64,000 bases of DNA from a virus. Location of the stretch: positions 1 through 64,000 of IMG/VR virus record IMGVR_UViG_3300047496_000213, one strand, 5' to 3'. Position 1 is the first letter of the stretch. Every line of letters starts with the position of its first letter. The notes under the pieces were generated by a model, which was given only the letters and a program-made list of their open reading frames with translations, made no database searches and had not been told where the DNA came from. Of this stretch, positions 1 to 8,016 are shown piece after piece. A program made the translations under genes and the position numbers.

Positions 1-143
1 TACATTATCCGTAGACCATTGACTAATTTCCGAAGGCATAATTGGATATTGAAGATAAAGGCTTTCTTTATCTTCGCGAACCAACGCCAGGGTAATCATT
101 TTTCCACTAAATTCTGTTAATTCTACGTCTAAAAAAAAAACAT
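1..143 (-). pseudogene. 5' end of an exonuclease-like gene, out of frame at a T10 run
   Basis: A good ribosome site (GGAGGA at 148-153) precedes an ATG at 143, but the ATG is followed by a run of ten T (131-140 on the plus strand) that leads to an immediate stop. Adding one T, or removing two, opens a frame to the window edge. That frame reads LDVELTEFSGKMITLALVRE, which resembles the first motif (D-x-E) of DEDD-type 3'-5' exonucleases. The gene continues outside the window. Either the homopolymer is miscounted, the gene is mutated, or slippage on the T run makes the product. Confidence 0.5.
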
Positions 144-158
144 ATTTCCTCCAATAAA

Positions 159-166
159 GATAAATA
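159..166 (+). promoter_or_regulatory. Late promoter box GATAAATA
   Basis: This matches the T4-type late -10 box. It would give a leader of about 55 nt before the endonuclease ATG at 228. Confidence 0.45.
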
Positions 167-227
167 GAAGTGGTTCGCGATGCTACCAACATCCAACCAC
201 ACTAAACCTAATGAGGAGGATCAGCAT

Positions 228-1289
228 ATGTCTATTTATGACATTTTATCAACAAAAACACACAATGAACATTACCTTAAGAGGTATATAGAATTTATAA
301 AAAAATGTCAATTACGAAAATTACCAGAAAATTATTATGTTGAAAAGCATCATATATGTCCGAAAGCTTCCGATTTGTTTCCAGAATATGCCTCGTTTAA
401 ACAACATCCTTGGAATAAAATCATATTGACAGCAAGAGAACATTTTATAGCTCATTGGATGTTGTGGAAAAGCTTTGGAAAAAGCCAGTGTTTTGCTTTT
501 TATTCTATGAAACATCAGAATAACATTTCTTTAAATTCGAAAGTTTATGCTAAATTGCGAGAAGAGCACAGACTTTTATTGAAAAATAGAATCGTGTCAG
601 AAGAAACAAAAAATAAAATGCGTAAACCAAAGCCAGAAAATTTTGGTCAAAAAATTAGTAAAGCTTTAACCGGAAAATCTAAAACTCCAGAACATAATAG
701 AAAAATATCAGAAAGTAAAAAAGGGATTTGTGTTAATAGCGAGAAACACAACGCTAATTTAAAAATTATAATGAGAGGGGCTGGGAATCCTATGTTTGGT
801 AGAACACAAACAGAAGAAGCAAAAAATCTTATACGAAATAAAGCATTAGGAAGAACGCATTCTGACGAAACCAAGTCCTTGATAGGAAAGTTTTCATTGG
901 GTAGACAGCATTTCAATGATGGGGTCAAAAACTTTTTCTTATATTCCGAAAATGCTATCGGATTACGTGTCGGTCAAATTAAAAAAGAAAAACCTGAATT
1001 AACTCAAAAAATATTAAAAGAAATACTCGACTATCATCAACATACTGGAACATTCATTTGGAAAAAAGGAAAAAAGAAATACGGCACGTCAGCGGGTTTT
1101 TTGAATAGCAAAGGACAGATGGTAATTAAATATAATGGAAAAGAATATTTGCTGCATAGATTGGCTTGGTTATATATTTTTGGAGAGTTTCCTCCAAGAT
1201 TTATAAAACACATAAATGGTATTTGTCATGATAATCGTATTGATAATTTGCGTCTTTCTTATGGTCCTGTCTCAGGCGATCAAACCTGA
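228..1289 (+). CDS. HNH homing endonuclease with NUMOD3 repeats
   Basis: Probable free-standing homing endonuclease (353 aa). The start at 228 is set by AGGAGGA at 213-219; an upstream in-frame ATG at 180 lacks such a site. The N-terminal region has an HNH-like segment (HHICPK, then REHFIAHWML). The middle carries NUMOD3-type DNA-binding repeats (GNPMFGRTQTEEAKN, ALGRTHSDETKS). The C-terminus has an HNH_3-like domain (LLHRLAWLYIFGEFPP then HINGICHDNRIDNLRLS). Such genes cut DNA to copy themselves into related phages. Its 3' end forms one arm of a terminator hairpin. Confidence 0.85.
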   Translation: MSIYDILSTKTHNEHYLKRYIEFIKKCQLRKLPENYYVEKHHICPKASDLFPEYASFKQHPWNKIILTAREHFIAHWMLWKSFGKSQCFAFYSMKHQNNISLNSKVYAKLREEHRLLLKNRIVSEETKNKMRKPKPENFGQKISKALTGKSKTPEHNRKISESKKGICVNSEKHNANLKIIMRGAGNPMFGRTQTEEAKNLIRNKALGRTHSDETKSLIGKFSLGRQHFNDGVKNFFLYSENAIGLRVGQIKKEKPELTQKILKEILDYHQHTGTFIWKKGKKKYGTSAGFLNSKGQMVIKYNGKEYLLHRLAWLYIFGEFPPRFIKHINGICHDNRIDNLRLSYGPVSGDQT

Positions 1290-1296
1290 GACAGGA
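1265..1296. terminator. 12-bp hairpin terminator between convergent genes
   Basis: Perfect inverted repeat: TCCTGTCTCAGG (1265-1276) and its complement (1285-1296) around an 8-nt loop. The endonuclease stop codon lies inside the right arm, and a T run follows at 1306-1312. It separates the plus-strand endonuclease from the minus-strand membrane-protein gene and probably stops transcription both ways. Confidence 0.7.
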
Positions 1297-1302
1297 TAGT
1301 AG

Positions 1303-1980
1303 CTAGTTTTTCTTGACTTCCTTGACAGCAAAATCGTCCTTATATTTCGAGAACATCGCCTGGGAAATGTGTTCGAAAGTAACCACGATGCGCGTAAACA
1401 GGAATTGATAGATGCGGGTGATTGGATCGTTAATTAACGTCCAAATTCCACTGGCAGGCCAGTAGCTCATCCAGAATATTATTTTTCCTTTATTATGGTT
1501 TGCGCTTGGAGGAAGCATGTTATTGCTTTTTGCTGACTTTAAGAAGCGAGCACGCCACGTATCGGTAGGATCAGGATTTGGGACTTCTTTTTCGGTTTTC
1601 GAAAGTCCTTCCCAATGCGACGTTTTCTTTAATGGAACCACTTCATCATTGATTGGTCCTTCGTATTTCAACCATTCCGCTCGGAATGTTTCATAACGAT
1701 CACGTGCTTTGAGCACATAAAAAAACCACTTGATGAAACCCCAGATAATACCAAGCACCAGATAGCCGCCAATATATTCGGCAATGGCAACAGGATTATG
1801 GATCGCCCAAGGAATAATTCCTTTGTTTCCAAAGAAATAAAGAAGAGCACCAGTTACAATGATGGTAAGTACTGCTCCAATAGATTTTTCATTCTCCACG
1901 AATGCTATGAGAATGAAAAATGACAATAACGACACTATATAAAATGGGATAGTGCCGAAGGCCAATAGTGCAAAAAGCAT
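1303..1980 (-). CDS. Membrane protein of unknown function
   Basis: A 225-aa protein with about three hydrophobic segments in its first 90 residues (1-28, 35-52, 62-90). A polar stretch follows, then an amphipathic or membrane-associated segment (IIFWMSYWPASGIWTLIND) near residues 165-185 and a charged C-terminus. It probably sits in the host inner membrane. I do not recognise a characterised family, although aromatic-rich proteins of this layout occur in large phages. It ends against the bidirectional terminator. Confidence 0.75.
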   Translation of the reverse strand: MLFALLAFGTIPFYIVSLLSFFILIAFVENEKSIGAVLTIIVTGALLYFFGNKGIIPWAIHNPVAIAEYIGGYLVLGIIWGFIKWFFYVLKARDRYETFRAEWLKYEGPINDEVVPLKKTSHWEGLSKTEKEVPNPDPTDTWRARFLKSAKSNNMLPPSANHNKGKIIFWMSYWPASGIWTLINDPITRIYQFLFTRIVVTFEHISQAMFSKYKDDFAVKEVKKN

Positions 1981-2099
1981 GTCTGACTTTCAGATTAGGG
2001 TTGAAACAGCCGTAAGTCTCGCATAGGGAAACACCAAAAGTCAATCAAAATTTGTTGACAAAAAATCTCTTTCATTCTAAGGGAGGTTTCCCAGAAAAC

Positions 2100-2369
2100 T
2101 TATTTGAGTTCTTTTTTCTCATAGATATTAATGGATTTCTTTCTAGGAGAAAGTTTAACTATTGACACAATTTCTATTTCATCAGCTAAATCTTCTCCGC
2201 TAATATCTCTTATGAAAGAGATAATTTGGTTTTTAGCCACATCTTCATTTGGAGCATAAGTATGCCATAGATTATCTTTGGCCAGCGAATATTTAGCAAT
2301 CATATCTAAAAACTTTGGCGGAAAATTATCTATTTTCGCACCGAAAATCTTGTCTTTTGATCTATCCAT
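2100..2369 (-). CDS. Small hypothetical protein, early promoter
   Basis: An 89-aa soluble protein with no recognised domain. A longer frame could start at TTG 2444, but the ATG at 2369 fits better. TTGACG (2405-2400), a 17-nt spacer and GTATAC (2382-2377) lie upstream, placing the start at or near the transcription start, as in several other early genes here. The longer frame would read through that promoter. It is divergent from the late-type gene at 2449. Confidence 0.55.
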   Translation of the reverse strand: MDRSKDKIFGAKIDNFPPKFLDMIAKYSLAKDNLWHTYAPNEDVAKNQIISFIRDISGEDLADEIEIVSIVKLSPRKKSINIYEKKELK

Positions 2370-2376
2370 CCCCACC

Positions 2377-2417
2377 GTATACCCTGTGATTGTTATGAGC
2401 GTCAATGGGGATAAATA
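2377..2417. promoter_or_regulatory. Back-to-back early (minus) and late (plus) promoters
   Basis: The minus strand has TTGACG (2405-2400)-N17-GTATAC (2382-2377) for the gene ending at 2100. The plus strand has the late box GATAAATA (2410-2417) for the gene at 2449. The two elements are 4 nt apart. Confidence 0.5.
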
Positions 2418-2448
2418 AATGAAATTTACGACATGATGGATCAAACTG

Positions 2449-2772
2449 ATGCGAGAATATATAGATTTGATTTTAATTTTTGAAGCTGTTGGGGATATCG
2501 AGAAAAAAGGTTCAGATAAAAGAGATGCTTTTCAAAAATTGGAAGATTTGATCAACCATCCTAATACTGAGCCAAATATTAAAAATATAGCTCAACGGAA
2601 ATTAGATTACTTGAAATCTAAATTAGCAGCCGAAAAAAAGTCGTCTCCAAACGAAATTTTGTCAATGTTTCATGATTTTTTTGAAGTAATTAATAAATTT
2701 TGTGGAATAGGAAATAATCGATATAAATTTAAGTCTTTGCAATCCATCAAAAGTAAGAATATTTCAATATAG
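2449..2772 (+). CDS. Small protein with packaged-protein N-terminal signature
   Basis: A 107-aa protein of unknown function. It begins MREYIDLILIFE, the short hydrophobic/acidic N-terminal signature shared by about fifteen unrelated proteins in this window and resembling T4 capsid-targeting peptides. The rest is charged and helical (residues 20-75). No clear ribosome site is visible. A late box lies 39 nt upstream. I infer a virion-packaged protein. Confidence 0.65.
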   Translation: MREYIDLILIFEAVGDIEKKGSDKRDAFQKLEDLINHPNTEPNIKNIAQRKLDYLKSKLAAEKKSSPNEILSMFHDFFEVINKFCGIGNNRYKFKSLQSIKSKNISI

Positions 2773-2789
2773 ATACTAATTTATCTATT

Positions 2790-2885
2790 ATGAATATTTT
2801 AGATAATATGACTGACGAAGAAAATGATAAAATACTTTGGGACATGGCTAAAAATTATCTGATCCAAAACTTTTTGCTTGACTGA
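2790..2885 (+). CDS. Possible 31-aa peptide
   Basis: A short open frame beginning MNILDNMTDEEN and rich in acidic and hydrophobic residues fills most of the gap between two genes. It ends inside the early promoter of the next gene (TTGACT at 2878). No strong ribosome site is visible, so it may not be translated. Confidence 0.35.
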   Translation: MNILDNMTDEENDKILWDMAKNYLIQNFLLD

Positions 2886-2905
2886 TGTTCAATTCATGAT
2901 ATCTT
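2878..2905 (+). promoter_or_regulatory. Early promoter TTGACT-N16-TATCTT
   Basis: The -35 box is TTGACT (2878-2883) and the -10 box TATCTT (2900-2905), 16 nt apart, followed by ACAAATATA. The same -10 extension occurs in the promoter at 29117-29144, and TATCTT with 16-nt spacing recurs at 62180-62207. Confidence 0.7.
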
Positions 2906-2932
2906 ACAAATATAGTCATTCAGGAGATAATA

Positions 2933-4228
2933 ATGCGCGCTCGTGAGATTATTGTTGAAAATCAAACTGGACTTTCTGAACAAGCGTTCGTTATGCTGCA
3001 AAAGCTTCGTAAGGGTATGGCGGCTTCTTTGAAAGCCGTGACCCTTGCGGAAATCTTCACCGTCATTCCCGGCTGGACCATCACCAAAAGTAAGTTCATG
3101 AAACCAAGCGATGGTGGTTGGATTCTTAAGGAATTGCCGGGTTCGAATTACAAGGTTTATAAGAAAATAAACGATGGCCGAATCCATTATTCAGCCAGCG
3201 TTTTAGAAGAAATTGAAGGCAATGATCACTACAATGTGGGTTGGCGGGGCCGCGATATTGAGAAGAAAGATCATTTGGTCAACGTAATTTTTCCGGCCCT
3301 TCAAAAGCTTTCGCAAGCCAAAGCCGGTAAGGTTCAAATTGTTGATCTGACGATTCATGAATATGTTGAAAACCGTCGCGATACGGTTGATGTTTCGTTT
3401 TTGCTCATGGTTCAATGCAACGGGTTCCTAATCACGTCTCCCGATCCCGATGGTCAAGCCTATGAAGTTTACGGCGATTATAAGAACGGCGCCATCGATC
3501 CTCATACTTTTGAAATGTTTTTTCATTGGGCGGTCGAAAATACAAACCTAATGGAAAGCATCCTGACCGTTCTTCATATGGAACCCCACGAAAAGAAGGT
3601 AGATTACGCTCAAGTTCGTTATGTGCCGCCTCCCACCGCCAGCGAAGAAGCAAAGCGCGTCTATAATCTTCTGGTTGAAATGACTAACGGTATTCGCGCC
3701 GAACAAAAGATCAACTTTATTAAGAATCTTAATGCTGTTTGCGACCGCTTTGAAAAGCTGGTGGCTAGCGATGATATGCGTGCGGACGAATATCGTAAAA
3801 TGAATCCTATCATCAATCATGCTTTCAATGTTCGTAAGGGTGTGAACACTCGCGAACCAAATTGGGAAGAAATTATTGAAAAGGATGCTGAACGTTCGGT
3901 TACTGAAATCCAAAACATGTTCGTTTACAAGAATACCCGTAAGCTGGCTTCTATCCTTACCGCCAAGGGCAACATGAATGAACCAGAAATCCTTGATCTC
4001 AACTGTAATCGAGGTATGATCATGGGTTCTATAAAGTTCACCTTCACTGATGGATCGTCCTTTGTGGTGGATAACAGCATTGTCCAATCTTCGATGCCGG
4101 ATAGTTTGGGCCGCTATACTTACTTCTACAGGTTCCCCACAACATTCCATGGCGTTGTGATGCCTGATGGTAGTAAGATGGGTCAACCTTCTGAGGAACG
4201 AATGAACGAAATTTTCGTTAAAGCGTAA
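2933..4228 (+). CDS. Conserved-looking protein of unknown function (431 aa)
   Basis: A 431-aa soluble protein with CAGGAGAT upstream of its ATG and a strong early promoter. I do not recognise a fold. It starts MRAREIIVENQTG, loosely like the packaged-protein signature, but its promoter is early-type, so that match may be chance. Its codon use is richer in G+C at third positions than the surrounding small genes, as in other early genes here such as 29194. It is the first gene of a plus-strand run reaching 5594. Confidence 0.75.
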   Translation: MRAREIIVENQTGLSEQAFVMLQKLRKGMAASLKAVTLAEIFTVIPGWTITKSKFMKPSDGGWILKELPGSNYKVYKKINDGRIHYSASVLEEIEGNDHYNVGWRGRDIEKKDHLVNVIFPALQKLSQAKAGKVQIVDLTIHEYVENRRDTVDVSFLLMVQCNGFLITSPDPDGQAYEVYGDYKNGAIDPHTFEMFFHWAVENTNLMESILTVLHMEPHEKKVDYAQVRYVPPPTASEEAKRVYNLLVEMTNGIRAEQKINFIKNLNAVCDRFEKLVASDDMRADEYRKMNPIINHAFNVRKGVNTREPNWEEIIEKDAERSVTEIQNMFVYKNTRKLASILTAKGNMNEPEILDLNCNRGMIMGSIKFTFTDGSSFVVDNSIVQSSMPDSLGRYTYFYRFPTTFHGVVMPDGSKMGQPSEERMNEIFVKA

Positions 4229-4236
4229 TAAATCTC

Positions 4237-4264
4237 TTGACCAAATAAAAAAATGCTGTAAAGT
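4237..4264 (+). promoter_or_regulatory. Probable early promoter
   Basis: TTGACC (about 4237-4242) is followed after 16 nt by TAAAGT and slightly further on by TATACT, in the gap before the gene at 4297. The exact -10 is uncertain. Confidence 0.45.
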
Positions 4265-4296
4265 ATACTTGTAAACCGACACAAGGAGATTTACCT

Positions 4297-4530
4297 ATGA
4301 CCAAGTTTTCTTTGATTGACAATGATAATGGCGTTTGCACATATAAGTGCAATGACACCAACGAAGTTTCTCAGTTTCGCGCCCATCCTACTGAACCTTT
4401 TGAATGGATCATCATGGGTGGTGATTACGACACCGCGTTTCGCATTATCGAAGCGTATATTACCCAGGGCATGAAGCAACATCAATATGCAGGCGGTTTC
4501 GAAGAAGCCGTTCGCGAATTGTCGATTTAA
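4297..4530 (+). CDS. Small hypothetical protein
   Basis: A 77-aa protein with a good ribosome site (AAGGAGAT) 9 nt before the ATG and an early promoter upstream. It has no recognised domain. It is followed after 13 nt by the next gene, so they are probably co-transcribed. Confidence 0.7.
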   Translation: MTKFSLIDNDNGVCTYKCNDTNEVSQFRAHPTEPFEWIIMGGDYDTAFRIIEAYITQGMKQHQYAGGFEEAVRELSI

Positions 4531-4543
4531 GGGAAGAAGTCCA

Positions 4544-4936
4544 ATGAACCAAGAAAATGCTCTTAAGTTTGCTATGTCGGACGCGGCGATTGTCGCCGCT
4601 GTTCGGCTCTTACAAGAAGCAAGTGGATACGTTCTTATCGTGCATCGTCGCACTGTTGAGCAAATGGCGGAACTTGTTCCGGATGCTCTGGTGATGACAG
4701 TTCAAGAACTGTCCAACGATATGGAAAAAATGGAAGAAACTCGTCCGATCATTCTGACGAATTTTTCGGATTTTATTTACTTCCCCTACGACAATCAACA
4801 GGTTGAAAATCTCGAAGTAGTGGAAGCGGTCTATTTTACTCGATATGGAAAAAGTTTGATTATCGTGCCGGTTCCTGACGTGAGTATTTACAGTCGTCCG
4901 AACATGATTTTTTTGAATAAATCTGCTCAAATCTAA
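4544..4936 (+). CDS. Hypothetical protein
   Basis: A 130-aa protein. The start at 4544 follows GGGAAGAAG, whereas an in-frame start at 4487 would overlap the previous gene. It is predicted soluble with alternating helix and strand, and I recognise no domain. Its stop overlaps the next start (TAATG at 4934-4938), indicating translational coupling. Confidence 0.7.
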   Translation: MNQENALKFAMSDAAIVAAVRLLQEASGYVLIVHRRTVEQMAELVPDALVMTVQELSNDMEKMEETRPIILTNFSDFIYFPYDNQQVENLEVVEAVYFTRYGKSLIIVPVPDVSIYSRPNMIFLNKSAQI

Positions 4937-5277
4937 TGAGCAACGTTCAACGCCGGAAGCTTTCGCGCGCTCTGTGGAACAAGTTTCGCGAGTTGGGCGG
5001 CTATGAAATCGATATTGAGGCTGATCATTTAGGTAAGCGATATGAAGTTAATAAGTTCGGTTTCTATGTTCGCGGCGAAGAAGATACTTTGAAGAGTATC
5101 CGCAAGCGGCTAGTAACTCGTCTTCAAACTGAAGAAGAATTTACAGTCGTCATTGATGAAAAGTTGAGAACAGTCACCGTTTCTAGAAGTGATCGCCAAG
5201 CCTACGCCGTAATTGGAGATGTATTTGGCACCCCCCATGAAGGAGAATTTGTAATTAGCATAGGAGTATATTTATGA
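4936..5277 (+). CDS. Hypothetical protein
   Basis: A 113-aa basic N-terminal protein (VQRRKLSRALWNKFRELGG) with a later beta-rich part. Function unknown. It is coupled to its neighbours on both sides by TAATG at its start and ATGA at its end. Confidence 0.7.
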   Translation: MSNVQRRKLSRALWNKFRELGGYEIDIEADHLGKRYEVNKFGFYVRGEEDTLKSIRKRLVTRLQTEEEFTVVIDEKLRTVTVSRSDRQAYAVIGDVFGTPHEGEFVISIGVYL

Positions 5278-5594
5278 GAAGGAAACTTATAGAATACTAT
5301 ATAATTAAACATAGACAGTGGCGTAAACGTATTGCCAAAAAGCAAAGCAATCATTGTTATTATTGTTCTACGACATTTGACGACAATAATTTGCAACTAC
5401 GATGCACACTTGATCATTTTCTGCCAATTTCTTTGGGTGGCATTGATGATAGAAAAAATACCGTAGCTGCTTGTTTTCGTTGTAATAATCGGAAAGACAA
5501 TCTTCATCCAAAAGATTTTCCGGCATCAGACGAATTTTCAGAAAATTATCAAAAACGTTTATATAAACTGTATGATTTTAAAAGACTCGTTTGA
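5274..5594 (+). CDS. HNH endonuclease
   Basis: A 106-aa HNH nuclease. It has a CYYC zinc knuckle at residues 25-28 and the catalytic segment LDHFLPISLGGIDD, followed by N-x-V-AACFRCNNRK with the second CxxC. The compact single-domain form is typical of phage HNH proteins, either mobile endonucleases or packaging/repair nucleases. The start overlaps the previous stop (ATGA). It meets the minus-strand ART-like gene tail to tail with a short overlap. Confidence 0.85.
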   Translation: MRRKLIEYYIIKHRQWRKRIAKKQSNHCYYCSTTFDDNNLQLRCTLDHFLPISLGGIDDRKNTVAACFRCNNRKDNLHPKDFPASDEFSENYQKRLYKLYDFKRLV

Positions 5595-6720
5595 TCGATT
5601 GAACGCGATCAGCGGGAAGTCTGAATTCGGATTCACCTAAAAGATATTCATCGGTCTGTTCTAATCTGACTTCACAGGCTAGAACACCGATATCTTTTTG
5701 CTCGCGATCTCTCATAATTTCCACTAATCGTTTTACTCCTATGAAAACAGGATTAACTCGAATTTTTGAGTGAGCCAGATAGTAGGAATACAGCATGACG
5801 ACATCTTCTGGTGTCTTGACCCAATCGAACCCAGGATGGCCGCCATGCTGCTTTGCTAATCGTTCCTCAATACCTTCTGCTTGACCCCAACGAATAATGG
5901 TTCTGGCTGTTAGTTCTCCATGAGCAATAGCCCAAATGTCTTTGAAACAGCGCATGATGTTACGAGCTATTTCTATATCGTGAGTGAACGATATGGTGGT
6001 CTGCTCTCCAAAATTACCGAGGCCAACCCGTTCCACTGGTTTTTCTGATGAAAAGCCAGTTTCCAAAATCTCATTACAAAATGCGGTAGCGTGATAAAGA
6101 GTTTCTTGTTCTTCATGATCTGGACGATAGTTCCCATGATAACTTGATCCAAGAATTTTATCGATTACGGTCAATTTTCTTTTTATAAGCTCGAATACTT
6201 TTTTAGCAGAATCAATAGCATGTTTCATCATTCTGAAACCTTTTAGAAGACCCATAGCTTGGACATATTCTTCATCTTGTAGATTGTCAGGATCGCCTTC
6301 TTTGTAGCCATATTTGACGGCGCCAGCTTCGGCATTTTCAAAATTACTTAATTCTAGAAATGGTTCCATGTAAGAGAATGTTCCAAGAATATATTTCCAA
6401 TGATTCTTTCCAAATTGTAGATACGCTTTAATATTATCAATAAGCCTATCTATTGGAACATTTCTTTCTAAAAAATATTCTTTGGTATACAGTAAGTTAT
6501 TATATAAAATATTACTGCCACCATCCCAAAAATTTTCATCATAAGACAACCACATATCAAGCATTTTTTCGCCATCTCTGGTATTATTTTTTTCTATAAT
6601 AGCAGTAGCTTCTTGAATTTCTTGTTTTATAGCAACAAGGTCTTTGACGCGATTCTTCAAAAATAAAGGAAGATTACGCGGCCTGTTTTCAATAGCTTCA
6701 TTTATTTCATGAAAACGCAT
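5578..6720 (-). CDS. ADP-ribosyltransferase-like packaged protein
   Basis: A 380-aa protein starting at 6720 (MRFHEINEAIE, the packaged-protein signature), overlapping the upstream stop as TAATG. The C-terminal half looks like an ART fold: LYHATAFCNEILETGF near residue 210, TISFTHDIEIARNI near 245, and a final ESEFRLP near 365 like the catalytic E-x-E loop. The N-terminal half is helical and unrecognised. T4 Alt is the classic injected phage ART. The assignment rests on motifs only. It is translationally coupled to a protein with a possible WGR domain. Confidence 0.6.
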   Translation of the reverse strand: MRFHEINEAIENRPRNLPLFLKNRVKDLVAIKQEIQEATAIIEKNNTRDGEKMLDMWLSYDENFWDGGSNILYNNLLYTKEYFLERNVPIDRLIDNIKAYLQFGKNHWKYILGTFSYMEPFLELSNFENAEAGAVKYGYKEGDPDNLQDEEYVQAMGLLKGFRMMKHAIDSAKKVFELIKRKLTVIDKILGSSYHGNYRPDHEEQETLYHATAFCNEILETGFSSEKPVERVGLGNFGEQTTISFTHDIEIARNIMRCFKDIWAIAHGELTARTIIRWGQAEGIEERLAKQHGGHPGFDWVKTPEDVVMLYSYYLAHSKIRVNPVFIGVKRLVEIMRDREQKDIGVLACEVRLEQTDEYLLGESEFRLPADRVQSIKRVF

Positions 6721-7502
6721 TACGGAAGGTGTTGCCAAACGTATCCCGCAACCGCATCTGTCACTATCATTTTTCGATAACCTTTTTTGATCTTAGTTTG
6801 GAATATTTTTTCACCATCGTTAAGGCTATCTATCATTTTGGTAGACAATCTGCCTTGATATTTACCCCAACATACGAAATATTCATTTCGTTTAGAGTCA
6901 TAATATACTCCATATACTTTGTCGTGATTGTTTTCGGCATCTTGTAATCTTGCAAAATAATACAATGTTATGTTTTTGTATTGTGGACCAGCCGCATTTG
7001 GTGCTTCATCGTAATCATTATTTGATGTGTTATTGTAATTTTTGTTTGAATTTTTTGACGATTTTTCAGATTTCTTTGCATTATCTTTTTTGGCTTGCTC
7101 TTCTTCACGTTTTCTACGAAGTTCGGCAGCGGCGGCTTCTCTGGCTTCACGTTCGCGTTGACGTTTTTCTCGTTCTTGTGCTTCTTTGCGCCAATTTCCG
7201 GTTTCTTCCCGGTTCATACCAGCACTAGATTGCCCGCTACCATTTTTGATGGCTTCGAACCGTTGTAAGAAAGTCTTTTTGGTCGCATCTGACATATTTT
7301 CTGCTTCTGCGTTGGCTTTGATTTCAAAACGTTTCATAGCTTCACGCGCAGCGGCCTTCTCTCCTTCTGTTCCCCCTCGGTCAATGAGGGCCTTGATACC
7401 TCTAGCTCTAGATAAAAACGATTCGGTATCAAATTCGAGAAGGATACCTTCTGAAACGATTTGATAGATTTCCATAAGTTGGATATGATCGCGGATATTC
7501 AT
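6720..7502 (-). CDS. Packaged-type protein with coiled coil and possible WGR domain
   Basis: A 260-aa protein starting MNIRDHIQLMEIYQIVSEG. Residues about 25-75 are helical, 100-145 form an extreme Arg/Glu/Lys coiled coil, and 150-170 are Asn/Ser-rich. The C-terminal part (DKVYGVYYDSKRNEYFVCWG, then a Lys-rich IFQTKIKKGYRKM) resembles a WGR domain, which accompanies ADP-ribosylation enzymes such as PARPs and binds nucleic acid. It lies just upstream of and overlaps the ART-like gene. The late box TATAAATA lies 13 nt before the ATG. Confidence 0.6.
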   Translation of the reverse strand: MNIRDHIQLMEIYQIVSEGILLEFDTESFLSRARGIKALIDRGGTEGEKAAAREAMKRFEIKANAEAENMSDATKKTFLQRFEAIKNGSGQSSAGMNREETGNWRKEAQEREKRQREREAREAAAAELRRKREEEQAKKDNAKKSEKSSKNSNKNYNNTSNNDYDEAPNAAGPQYKNITLYYFARLQDAENNHDKVYGVYYDSKRNEYFVCWGKYQGRLSTKMIDSLNDGEKIFQTKIKKGYRKMIVTDAVAGYVWQHLP

Positions 7503-7507
7503 TTGAC

Positions 7508-7528
7508 TATTTATAAAACATCTTGACT
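7508..7528. promoter_or_regulatory. Back-to-back late (minus) and early (plus) promoter elements
   Basis: The minus-strand late box TATAAATA (7515-7508) serves the gene starting at 7502. The plus-strand TTGACT (7523-7528) lies 34 nt before the ATG at 7557; its -10 box is not obvious. Confidence 0.6.
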
Positions 7529-7556
7529 TTTGCGTGGCATTTTTTCATCATGTAAG

Positions 7557-8009
7557 ATGATGTATGATATCACCGATAAAGAAGAGCGCGCCGCCCAAAT
7601 GGTGGCGACAGTTTGTCAAAATTTATTGATGTATGGCGCAATAGATCGCACCAAAAATCTATACTCCAATTATGCAATAGTTATGGGCTTACGTCTCGAT
7701 TGCTATTCAGAAAATAAGATTGAAGATATTGTCATAGATACTCAGTTAAAGAAATCGTTACGCCCTATACCAAGACATATGATATTCTATACACTTTTTA
7801 CTAAAAACTGGACAGCGGATATTTTATACGACGCGCGAGGTTATTTATACTTTCCAGACATTTCATCGTCAGATCAAAAAAATATAAAATGGGGGGGATA
7901 TTATCATTGTTTGCTTCGTTTTAGAGTAACGGATCAAGATGCATTCAATAAAGATATGTCTATATTGAAAATGATAGACGATTGGGAAGATCATATACGT
8001 ATAGAATAA
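7557..8009 (+). CDS. Hypothetical protein
   Basis: A 150-aa soluble protein of unknown function. An upstream TTG at 7530 is in frame, but the ATG at 7557 (or 7560) is 34 nt after TTGACT, the same distance seen at three other early genes, suggesting a leaderless message. No ribosome site is visible, which fits. Confidence 0.6.
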   Translation: MMYDITDKEERAAQMVATVCQNLLMYGAIDRTKNLYSNYAIVMGLRLDCYSENKIEDIVIDTQLKKSLRPIPRHMIFYTLFTKNWTADILYDARGYLYFPDISSSDQKNIKWGGYYHCLLRFRVTDQDAFNKDMSILKMIDDWEDHIRIE

Positions 8010-8012
8010 ATA
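8005..8012 (+). promoter_or_regulatory. Late promoter box AATAAATA
   Basis: Lies exactly 12 nt before the ATG at 8017 and overlaps the end of the previous gene. Confidence 0.65.
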
Positions 8013-8016
8013 TAAT

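Noticed and set aside
2933-4228. Packaged-type protein based on MRAREIIVE
   Set aside because: The N-terminus fits loosely but the gene has an early promoter and ribosome site, unlike the late packaged set, so it is not counted as a firm member.
5266-5272. ATAAATA on the minus strand
   Set aside because: It is inside a plus-strand gene run with no minus-strand start nearby. Similar chance matches at 11532-11538, 26568-26574, 37441-37447 and 47188-47194 were also dropped.
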